From G963665185 sp963665185 (GTDB lineage Bacteria > Desulfobacterota > Desulfovibrionia > Desulfovibrionales > Desulfovibrionaceae): a stretch of 64,000 nt of DNA. The first letter of the stretch is position 1, and each line of letters begins with the position of its first letter. The position numbers and the translations under genes were made by a program. Of the stretch, positions 50,846-58,665 are shown piece after piece. A model generated the notes under the pieces. The model made no database searches, was not told where the DNA came from, and was given only the letters and a program-made list of their open reading frames with translations. The stretch spans positions 62,001-126,000 of the forward strand of contig CAXXPO010000015.1 in NCBI GenBank assembly GCA_963665185.2, written 5' to 3'.

Positions 50846-50902
50846 GATGTTCCCCGTCTGTTTTTTCTCGGGGCGGACAGGCTTTTCTGCTGCGGCCTGG
50901 TA

Positions 50903-50940
50903 CAAAAAAAGGGCCGCTGGCGGATGCCTGCGGCCCTTTG
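50903..50940 (-). terminator. Leader terminator/attenuator of the aromatic operon
   Basis: Minus strand AAAGGGCCGC (50939-50930) pairs with GCGGCCCTTT (50917-50908), followed by seven T. It begins 27 bases after the leader-peptide stop, and 58 bases remain to the first enzyme gene. The 5' arm GGCCGCA can instead pair with TGCGGCC in the leader (see leader peptide). Confidence 0.85.
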
Positions 50941-50966
50941 AAGTGACTTTGTTCGTTGCAACTCGA

Positions 50967-51059
50967 CTAAATGCCACTCTCCGGTCCACAGGCCGCACTA
51001 AAAAAGTACCAAAAATAAAAATAGGAAAAAGTGTGGGTGGAGGAGGTGGTGGAATTCAT
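50967..51059 (-). CDS. Aromatic leader peptide (attenuator ORF)
   Basis: 30 codons from ATG 51059 to TAG 50967: M-N-S-T-T-S-S-T-H-T-F-S-Y-F-Y-F-W-Y-F-F-S-A-A-C-G-P-E-S-G-I. Residues 11-20 hold five Phe, three Tyr and one Trp, the dense pattern of a Phe/Tyr/Trp-sensing attenuator. The stop codon is 27 bases before the intrinsic terminator at 50940. The codons directly after the aromatic run contain TGCGGCC, complementary to the terminator's 5' arm. No clear ribosome site is visible, and the predicted start of transcription lies at or just before the ATG, so translation may be leaderless. Too short for the usual gene callers. Confidence 0.85.
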   Translation of the reverse strand: MNSTTSSTHTFSYFYFWYFFSAACGPESGI

Positions 51060-51066
51060 AGAGGCA

Positions 51067-51096
51067 GAACTACGCACTTGGTCGTGTGCGTGTCAA
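51067..51096 (-). promoter_or_regulatory. Promoter of the aromatic operon with dyad operator
   Basis: TTGACA (51096-51091), 18-base spacer, TAGTTC (51072-51067) on the minus strand. The spacer is filled by a CGCAC-N8-GTGCG dyad (51073-51090), a possible repressor site. Confidence 0.5.
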
Positions 51097-51239
51097 GACT
51101 TTTTTTGACGAGGCATGCGTGCCGCGCATGGGCGCGTTCTCCGCATCCTGGAGTGCAAAATCCCACCGGAGGGCCGGTTTGAAAAGGAACGGCGGGAATA
51201 TCGCACAGGGGAGGCGGTTTGTTTTGGAGCCATGCATTG

Positions 51240-51288
51240 CGAGAAGAAAAATCCCCTTGGGCTTCGCCCAAGGGGATTTTTCTTCTCG
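51240..51288. terminator. 23-bp perfect hairpin downstream of rny
   Basis: CGAGAAGAAAAATCCCCTTG... pairs perfectly (arms 51240-51262 and 51266-51288, loop TTC). T5/A5 tracts inside the stem; same style as the 19483, 25708 and 25833 hairpins. Confidence 0.6.
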
Positions 51289-51293
51289 ATAAT

Positions 51294-51333
51294 CGCAGGT
51301 CCAGGAGGCCGTCGCCTCCTGGCCGCCGGAGGC
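51294..51333 (-). repeat. 3'-end repeat after rny
   Basis: CGCAGGTCCAGGAGGCCGTC...CCTCCTGGCCGCCGGAGGC, beginning five bases beyond the rny stop on the minus strand. The first 30 bases are identical to the trpF copy, and the CCGCCGGAGGC box matches those beyond tmk and the wcbI-like gene. Confidence 0.8.
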
Positions 51334-51338
51334 ATTGC

Positions 51339-52898
51339 CTACTTGGCGAAGCCTACGGAGCGTTTTTCCCGGATAACGGTCACTTTGATCTGTCCGGGAT
51401 AGGTCAGATTTTCTTCGATCTGTGTGGCGATATCCTTACAGAGCAGGTAGGTGTTGTCGTCGCTTACCTTGTCTGCGTCCACCATGACGCGGATTTCCCG
51501 GCCGGCCTGGATGGCGTAGGCTTTGGAGACTCCGTCGAACGCGGTGGCGATGCCTTCGAGTTCCTCGAGCCGCTTGACGTAGTTCTGCAGCAGTTCCTTG
51601 CGTGCGCCGGGCCGTGCGCCGGACAGGGAGTCGGCGGCCTGGACCAGCGTCGCCATGATGGACTTGGCAGGCACGTCCTCGTGGTGCGCGGCAATGGCGT
51701 TCACTATGTCCTTGGGCTCGTTGTACTTCTTTGCCAGGTCCGCACCGATGACGGCGTGCGGTCCTTCGATTTCGTGGTCAACGGCCTTGCCGATGTCGTG
51801 CAGGAGTCCGGCGCGTTTGGCGCGTTTTTCGTCCAGCCCGAGTTCGGCCGCCATGACGCCGCACAGGAAGGCGACCTCGATGGAGTGCTGGAGCACGTTC
51901 TGCGAGAAACTGGTGCGGTAGTGCAGCTGGCCGAGCAACCGGATCAGGTCCGGGTGGATGCCGTGCACGCCCACGTCGAACGTGGCCTGTTCGCCTATTT
52001 CGCGCAGTTTGACTTCCATTTCCTGCTCGACCTTGTTCACGATGTCCTCGATGCGGGCGGGGTGGATGCGTCCATCGGTGATGAGCCGTTCCAGGGCCTG
52101 CTTGGCAACCTCGCGGCGCAGGGGCGAGTAGGCGGAAAGGATGACGGTTTCCGGGGTGTCGTCGATGATGAGATCGACTCCGGTTGCGGCTTCCAGGGCG
52201 CGGATGTTGCGGCCTTCGCGGCCTATGATGCGGCCTTTCATATCTTCGGAGGGCAGGGTTACCGCGGTGACGGTCTGTTCTGAGACGTAGTCGCCGGCGT
52301 AGCGTTGAATGGAAAGGGCAAGGATTTCCTTGGCTTTTTTGTCGCCGGTCTCCTTGGCTTCCATTTCAATGGCGCGGACCATTTTGGCCGCTTCGTGACG
52401 GGTGCGTGATTCGATTTCTTCCATGAGCCGTTGGCGGGCTTCTTCCGCGGTCAGGCCGGATATTTCTTCCAATTTGTGTTCGTGTTCCAATTCGCGTTTT
52501 GTCAGGGTTTCGTCCCTGTCGTCCAATTCGCGTTCCAGTTTTGTAAGACGCTTTTCCAATTCCAGAACACTGGTTTCCATCTGAACGGCTTTTTCCTGTT
52601 TGGCTTCCAGCCGTTCTTCTTTTTCCGCGAGTTTGGTTTCCTTGGCCTTTACGGCCCGGTCCCGCTCCTTGTACTCGCGCTCCAATTCTTTTTTCTGCGT
52701 GTAGATTTCATCCTGGGCTTGCAGCAGTGTTTCCTTCTTGGCCGCCTTGGCATCCTTGCGGGCCTCTTCAAGGATCCTGTCTGCCAGATCCTTGGCCTCG
52801 CCAAGGCGTTTTTCCTGCAGCTGCTTGTTGACAAAGTAGCCGCCGGCCGCACCCAGAGCCGCCCCTATGATGAGGGACATGAATACTTCAAAGAACAT
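51339..52898 (-). CDS. rny: Ribonuclease Y
   Basis: 519 residues. N-terminal membrane helix (VFMSLIIGAALGAAGGYFV), a long coiled coil (about 25-200, rich in Glu/Lys heptads), a KH domain with MKGRIIGREGRNIRALE, and an HD domain with RAGLLHDIGKAVDHE. It is a membrane-bound endoribonuclease that starts mRNA decay. AAGGAG precedes ATG 52898. It follows 6S RNA and zapA after an unusual 350-base structured leader. Full family length. Confidence 0.96.
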   Translation of the reverse strand: MFFEVFMSLIIGAALGAAGGYFVNKQLQEKRLGEAKDLADRILEEARKDAKAAKKETLLQAQDEIYTQKKELEREYKERDRAVKAKETKLAEKEERLEAKQEKAVQMETSVLELEKRLTKLERELDDRDETLTKRELEHEHKLEEISGLTAEEARQRLMEEIESRTRHEAAKMVRAIEMEAKETGDKKAKEILALSIQRYAGDYVSEQTVTAVTLPSEDMKGRIIGREGRNIRALEAATGVDLIIDDTPETVILSAYSPLRREVAKQALERLITDGRIHPARIEDIVNKVEQEMEVKLREIGEQATFDVGVHGIHPDLIRLLGQLHYRTSFSQNVLQHSIEVAFLCGVMAAELGLDEKRAKRAGLLHDIGKAVDHEIEGPHAVIGADLAKKYNEPKDIVNAIAAHHEDVPAKSIMATLVQAADSLSGARPGARKELLQNYVKRLEELEGIATAFDGVSKAYAIQAGREIRVMVDADKVSDDNTYLLCKDIATQIEENLTYPGQIKVTVIREKRSVGFAK

Positions 52899-53251
52899 GG
52901 TTTACTCCTTTATTCCTATCGGGCGTTTCATCCCCGCCCGTTGGGGGGCCTTCTGCCCGGACCGCGCTGTCTGTGGAATAAACAGTCTGGGGGTCGAAGG
53001 AATTTGCCTTACACCCGCGAGCGCGGGTAACATGGGCCTTTCGGCCCGGCAGGGGTGCGTCGTGGGCATCCCCGCGGGAAGGATGGCGAATGCGCGCTTC
53101 CTCCCAAATGCAATCTGTCCAAATGCAATCCGTTCTGTCGGGACAGCGCAAGATGGATGGCGGATCGTTGTTATAGAAGAAGGAAGACGGAGGAAGCCAA
53201 AGCGGAAAGCGATACAACTGCGGCGCATTCGCCGCAGCCGTATCATATGGA
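52899..53251 (-). other. Structured leader region between 6S RNA and rny
   Basis: No open gene. On the minus strand it contains a 3'-of-6S hairpin (53204-53245, CTGCGGCG/CGCCGCAG with flanking pairs), a 12-base direct repeat CCAAATGCAATC (53104-53115 and 53119-53130, period 15), a GGGCC-TTTC-GGCCC hairpin (53034-53047) and ACCCGCG-AG-CGCGGGT (53013-53028). These may form an autoregulatory rny 5' UTR or a second RNA. I match it to no known riboswitch. Confidence 0.45.
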
Positions 53252-53436
53252 AAAAATCCCCAGGCAAGCCGTGTTGTTAATCATTCTGAACCTGGCGTTC
53301 AGGGGGACCCCGCTACCGCTCCTTAAGGCGTCCCGCAGAGATGCGGGCAGGCGCACCGGCGCGGTTGGAAGCAAAGTCCGGTATATACTTGTTGGCTCAG
53401 CAATCGTTTAACAATCACGAACCTCCCAGGGCAAAT
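53252..53436 (-). ncRNA. ssrS: 6S RNA
   Basis: About 185 bases directly downstream of zapA, a classical position for ssrS. Conserved blocks on the minus strand include GCTGAGCC, GACGCCTTAAGG and CCCCCTGAACGCCAGGTTCA, all close to E. coli 6S. The ends pair: CCCTGGG with CCTGGGG and CGTGATTGTTAA with TTAACAACACG, leaving the large central bubble that mimics an open promoter. It binds sigma-70 RNA polymerase in stationary phase. A T6 run follows the 3' arm. End points are approximate. Confidence 0.85.
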
Positions 53437-53465
53437 TTGGCAACTCCCATCGTGGCAATGGCTTC

Positions 53466-53720
53466 TCAGTCCAATCGGCCGATCAAGGCACCCACCTTTG
53501 ATTCGATTTCCTCAAGTCGGTTCTTCATCTGGAGGTAATCGTCAGCCATGCTCAGGGCAAGGACCGATAAGAGCATTTCCTTGCTTGCGTTGAGACCGGA
53601 CTTGTTAAGGCCCTCAAAAAGTTTTTCGACGTATTCTTTCGCGTCGTAGACTCTCTGAGCGTCCGCTTCCGTTCGGAAGGATATCTCAATACCGAGCACC
53701 GGCAGTGTATACAAAGGCAT
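53466..53720 (-). CDS. zapA: Cell division protein ZapA
   Basis: 84 residues. VLGIEISFRTEADAQRVYDAKEYVEKLFEG is a ZapA N-terminal domain, followed by a short coiled coil (LALSMADDYLQMKNRLEEIES). It bundles FtsZ filaments at midcell. It is 11 bases from the upstream coiled-coil gene and directly followed by 6S RNA, the same neighbour relation as in gamma-proteobacteria. Confidence 0.92.
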   Translation of the reverse strand: MPLYTLPVLGIEISFRTEADAQRVYDAKEYVEKLFEGLNKSGLNASKEMLLSVLALSMADDYLQMKNRLEEIESKVGALIGRLD

Positions 53721-53731
53721 TAGCGCGCCTG

Positions 53732-53908
53732 TCAGGCGATTTCACCCTGGACCTTTTTAAGGAGGCTATCGATGCGGGAAACTACATTTTCCTGCTTTCG
53801 TTCGGCCTCCAGAAGTTCTTCTTTGAGAAGCTGGTTTTCCTCCTCCAACTCCTTGATTCTGCCGAGCATCTCGCTCACACGTCGTTCAAGTTGTTCAAGT
53901 AGTTCCAT
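53732..53908 (-). CDS. Small coiled-coil protein, ZapB-like
   Basis: 58 residues, MELLEQLERRVSEMLGRIKELEEENQLLKEELLEAERKQENVV..., essentially one continuous heptad-repeat helix of ZapB type (E. coli ZapB has 81 residues). It is probably a ZapA partner in septum assembly, inferred from the position 11 bases upstream of zapA and the coiled coil. ATG 53908 is the first start that gives a clean helical protein; the longer open frame upstream has no ribosome site and looks non-coding. Confidence 0.75.
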   Translation of the reverse strand: MELLEQLERRVSEMLGRIKELEEENQLLKEELLEAERKQENVVSRIDSLLKKVQGEIA

Positions 53909-54139
53909 GGTTCCCGAATATCCCCTTCCCCTTGCAAAATCAAGGGAGTTCGCGATCTCAGAGTAAAATATCCATGTTCCTGGACACCAATGGTATCCTG
54001 TATGCAAGGGTTTTGCCGGAGCTGTCACAAAAACAGGTTCGGTGGATTTGAACAAGCATACAGGGATTTATCCGCAAGAGCCAGTAATCAGTTCGCGGCA
54101 GCCTGCCGAATGGGATCGCCGAGGCCGGGGCAGCCGGCC

Positions 54140-55513
54140 TCAGCTTCTGCGCTTGAGGCTGACCTGCTTTCCCCGGGCTATGGCCAGAGTGTTGTCGGCC
54201 ACATCCTTGGTGATGGTGGACCCTGCGCCCACCAGGGCATTGGCCCCGATGGTCACCGGAGCGACCAGGGCGGTGTTGCTGCCGATGAAGGCTCCGTCCT
54301 TGATAAGGGTGCGGTGTTTGTTTTTGCCGTCGTAGTTGCAGGTGATGGTTCCCGCCCCGATATTGACGTCCGCGCCGATTTCAGCGTCTCCCAGATAGGT
54401 CAGGTGGCCGGCCTTGGAACCGTGGCCGAGCACGGCCTTTTTCATTTCCACGAAATTGCCGACTTTGGCCTCGTCCTCCAGAACGGCACCGGGGCGCAGG
54501 CGGGCATACGGGCCAACTCCGCAGCCGTGGCCGAGCACGGCCTGGTCCAGGTGGGAAAAGTGCTGGACCGTGGTGTAGTCCGAGATCCAGGTTTCATGGA
54601 TGCTGGTAAAGGCGTTGATGCGTGCGCCCGTGCCTATGCAGGTTTCTCCGTATATCTCGCAGGGGCCGCATATTTCCACGCCCGGCTTGATGTTGACGCG
54701 GGGACCGATGCGGACGGAGTCCGGGTTGCGGATGATGACGCCGTCGTTCAGATAGCGGCTGACGATCCGGCTGCGAAGCAGTTCTTCGGCTGCCACCAGT
54801 TCGGCGGGATTGTTGATGCCCATGAGCGAGGCGTCGTTTCCGCACTGTACCGCTCCGACCTTGAGATTGTCGGCAATGGCGAATTCCACCAGGTCGGTGA
54901 TGTAGTATTCCTTGCTTTTGTTGGCGTTGCTCAGCCAGCCCAGAAGCGGAGCGATGGACTCCATGCGCAGAAGATAGATTCCGGCATTGACTTCCCTGGG
55001 CTCCGGCCCGTGTTGCTTGGGATCGTAGTCCTTTTTTTCCACAATGGCCGTTACTTTTCCGTTCGTGTCACGCAGGACGCGGCCAAAGGCGTTGGAACCT
55101 TCCGGCTCTATGGTTGCAAACGCCAGATCGGTCTGTTCCTTTTTGGCGACCTTTAGCAAATGTTCCACGGTTTCCGTGGAGATGAGCGGAGTATCGCCGT
55201 TGATGACCAGGCAATGGGTATATCCAGCCTGCGTGAGCGGCTCCCAGGCAACTTTCAGGGCGTGGCCTGTGCCGAGTTGCTGTTCCTGGATGACCATGCG
55301 TTCCATGTGGTCGTGAAAGGCGTCTCCGATGACTTCGGCCTGGAATCCGACCACGGTGTGGATCCTATCGTGAAAAACGGGCGTGAGGGCCTTGTATACA
55401 TACCAGAGCATGGGTTCGCCCAGGATATGCATCATGACCTTGGGTTTTGTCTCGCTGTACATTCGGGTGCCTTTTCCGGCCGCGAGAACAAGTGCGCAGG
55501 TGGTTTTTTTCAT
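54140..55513 (-). CDS. glmU: Bifunctional GlmU (UDP-GlcNAc pyrophosphorylase / GlcN-1-P acetyltransferase)
   Basis: 457 residues. The N-terminal uridyltransferase carries ALVLAAGKGTRMYSETKPKVM and QLGTGHA; the C-terminal left-handed beta helix carries hexapeptide repeats, RLRPGAVLEDEAKVGNFVEMKKA, HLTYLGDAEIG and NIGAGTITCNYDGKNK. It makes UDP-GlcNAc for peptidoglycan and lipopolysaccharide. ATG 55513 follows TTGGGAGC. It ends in a G/C-rich hairpin at 54121-54141 overlapping the stop. Its own upstream region (55514-55814) holds no gene. Confidence 0.96.
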   Translation of the reverse strand: MKKTTCALVLAAGKGTRMYSETKPKVMMHILGEPMLWYVYKALTPVFHDRIHTVVGFQAEVIGDAFHDHMERMVIQEQQLGTGHALKVAWEPLTQAGYTHCLVINGDTPLISTETVEHLLKVAKKEQTDLAFATIEPEGSNAFGRVLRDTNGKVTAIVEKKDYDPKQHGPEPREVNAGIYLLRMESIAPLLGWLSNANKSKEYYITDLVEFAIADNLKVGAVQCGNDASLMGINNPAELVAAEELLRSRIVSRYLNDGVIIRNPDSVRIGPRVNIKPGVEICGPCEIYGETCIGTGARINAFTSIHETWISDYTTVQHFSHLDQAVLGHGCGVGPYARLRPGAVLEDEAKVGNFVEMKKAVLGHGSKAGHLTYLGDAEIGADVNIGAGTITCNYDGKNKHRTLIKDGAFIGSNTALVAPVTIGANALVGAGSTITKDVADNTLAIARGKQVSLKRRS

Positions 55514-55814
55514 AGCAAGCTCCCAAAAAAGATCCCAGCCGGACAGGTTGCCGCTGGCATTCGCCATTTTCCGGGAGGCGGTCCCGGGTTGTTGGAAATA
55601 CCTGTCATGGATATGGCGACATCCGCGTGGCTGTTGGGGATATATTCTGTTTTAATGATCGGGACCTGACCATGCGTCCCTATGGTATGGGCAGCTTGGC
55701 AGATTGTGGGGGAAAAATCCACATTCTTGCACGGTCTGTGGTGTAAGGCCGGCAAGGCGGTTAGGCGGATGCGCGGTATGTATGGACGGAAATGAGCGGT
55801 TATTTGCTCCTGTC
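55514..55814. other. Intergenic region upstream of glmU
   Basis: About 300 bases without a recognised gene. An AT-rich patch around 55630-55645 could hold the glmU promoter on the minus strand, but no convincing -35/-10 pair stands out. No repeat or RNA candidate was seen. Confidence 0.4.
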
Positions 55815-55849
55815 CTTAAAAAAGCAGGCCCCGTAACGGGGCCTGCTTT
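55815..55849 (-). terminator. Rho-independent terminator of the atp operon
   Basis: AAAGCAGGCCCCG-TTA-CGGGGCCTGCTTT (minus strand), 13-bp stem followed by a T run (55823-55818). It lies 57 bases beyond the atpC stop. Confidence 0.9.
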
Positions 55850-55905
55850 GCGTGTGCTGTGATGCCTGTCACCGGGGGCGACGGGCATGGGGTCGTTGCA
55901 ACCTG

Positions 55906-56337
55906 TTAGTCGTTCGAGCAGGTGCCAGCGCCTTCAGCGGCGTTGCGGCAGCGCATGCGCATGAGCGAACGCTGCAGGGCGGCCTGGACACGGGCGAACT
56001 CGACGTCTTCCTTGCGCTGCTGGATGCGGCCTTCGGCGCGTTCGCGGGCTTTGCGGGCGCGCTCCACGTCGATTTCCGCGGCACGTTCAGCAACTTCGGC
56101 CAGGATGGTCACCTTGTTGTTGCTCACTTCGGCGAATCCGCCGGCAATGAACACATAATGGTGCCGTCCGCCGATCTTGTAGAACAGGTTCCCGATGCCC
56201 AGGGCGGACAAGAACGGGATATGGTTGGCCATGACCCCGAACTCGCCTTCGATTCCGGGCGCACCCACGTAATCGACGGGCTGCGAGAGCACCTGCCGGT
56301 CCGGGGTAACGATTTCGAGTTGAATCTGGTTGGCCAT
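55906..56337 (-). CDS. atpC: ATP synthase epsilon subunit
   Basis: 143 residues. The N-terminal beta barrel (IQLEIVTPDRQVLSQPVDYVGAPGIEGEFGVMANHIPFLSALG) is followed by the two-helix C-terminal domain (AEVAERAAEIDVERARKARERAEGRIQ). It couples rotor and F1 and can inhibit ATP hydrolysis through its helices. Last gene of the operon, 15 bases after atpD. The C-terminal tail after the helices contains several Cys (RCRNAAEGAGTCSND), longer than in most relatives. Confidence 0.95.
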   Translation of the reverse strand: MANQIQLEIVTPDRQVLSQPVDYVGAPGIEGEFGVMANHIPFLSALGIGNLFYKIGGRHHYVFIAGGFAEVSNNKVTILAEVAERAAEIDVERARKARERAEGRIQQRKEDVEFARVQAALQRSLMRMRCRNAAEGAGTCSND

Positions 56338-56352
56338 GAGTTACCTCGAGGT

Positions 56353-57756
<1,404 letters not shown>

Positions 57757-57770
57757 AGCTTTAATGCCCC

Positions 57771-58652
57771 TTATCCTTTCAGCGCTTCCGCGCCGCCTAC
57801 GATGTCCATGAGTTCCTTGGTAATGGCCGCCTGTCTCGCCTTGTTGTATTCCAAGGTAAGGGTATCCACCATATCGTCGCAGTTCCTGGTGGCGTTATCC
57901 ATGGCTGCCATACGTGCCGCGTGCTCACTGGCCGAGGTATCCAAAAGGCCTCTGTAGATCTGCACCTTGATGAAGCGGGGCAGGAGTTCCACCAACAGAC
58001 CTTCCACGGAAGGTTCGTAGGTGTAATCGCCCGACACGCCCTTGGCCACTTCGCCCTCGGGAGCGTCGTGGCCCTGGATGGGCAGGATCTGCAGGAGTTC
58101 GGGAGTCTGCTTGGCAATGTTGACGAAGTGTCCGTAGACAATGTGGACTTCGTCCATTTCGCCGCGCAGATAGGCCCCGATGATTTCCATTCCCAGCCTG
58201 TTTGCCAGGGTGAAGTCGAAGTTGCTCATGGAATCGGTCAGGGCGGTGGCAACCTCGAATTCGCTTCTGCGAATCGTGGCCGCACCTTTTTTGCCGACGC
58301 AGTAGAACTTGACTTCCTTGCCTTCTGCGGCCTTGGCCCGGGCAAGCTTGAGAGAGGAGTTGATAAGGTTTGTGTTGAAGCTGCCGCAAAGGCCCTTGTC
58401 GGAAGTGACCAACAAGATGACGACAGTCTTGATTTCCTCACGGACTTCGAGCAGCGGATGACCGCTCTGGTCCGCACCGGCAGCCAAATCGCCAAGCATT
58501 TCGTAGAACTTGTCGGCATAAGGACCGAACCGTTCGATACGAGCCTGCGCACCGCGCAGTTTCGCCGAGGCCACCATGTTCATGGCCTTGGTGATCTGCT
58601 TGGTCTTTTTGACCGCTTTAATCTGCATTTCAACGTCCTTCAGAGAAGGCAT
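57771..58652 (-). CDS. atpG: ATP synthase gamma subunit
   Basis: 293 residues. The long N- and C-terminal helices that form the central shaft are clear (MPSLKDVEMQIKAVKKTKQITKAMNMVASAKLRGAQ at the start, and SEHAARMAAMDNATRNCDDMVDTLTLEYNKARQAAITKELMDIVGGAEAL at the end, the family signature). The middle domain has the SDKGLCGSFNTNLI motif. It turns inside the alpha/beta ring. The gap to atpA is 13 bases. Confidence 0.97.
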   Translation of the reverse strand: MPSLKDVEMQIKAVKKTKQITKAMNMVASAKLRGAQARIERFGPYADKFYEMLGDLAAGADQSGHPLLEVREEIKTVVILLVTSDKGLCGSFNTNLINSSLKLARAKAAEGKEVKFYCVGKKGAATIRRSEFEVATALTDSMSNFDFTLANRLGMEIIGAYLRGEMDEVHIVYGHFVNIAKQTPELLQILPIQGHDAPEGEVAKGVSGDYTYEPSVEGLLVELLPRFIKVQIYRGLLDTSASEHAARMAAMDNATRNCDDMVDTLTLEYNKARQAAITKELMDIVGGAEALKG

Positions 58653-58665
58653 ACCTTATCCTCCG

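Noticed and set aside
50846..50998. In-frame N-terminal extension of the ADH synthase
   Set aside because: It translates through the attenuator hairpin and T run; a ribosome site is present only before ATG 50845.
52980..53060. tRNA- or riboswitch-like look of the rny leader (TTCGACC, GAAA loop)
   Set aside because: No acceptor or T-arm pairing and no match to riboswitch cores I know; kept only as a structured leader.
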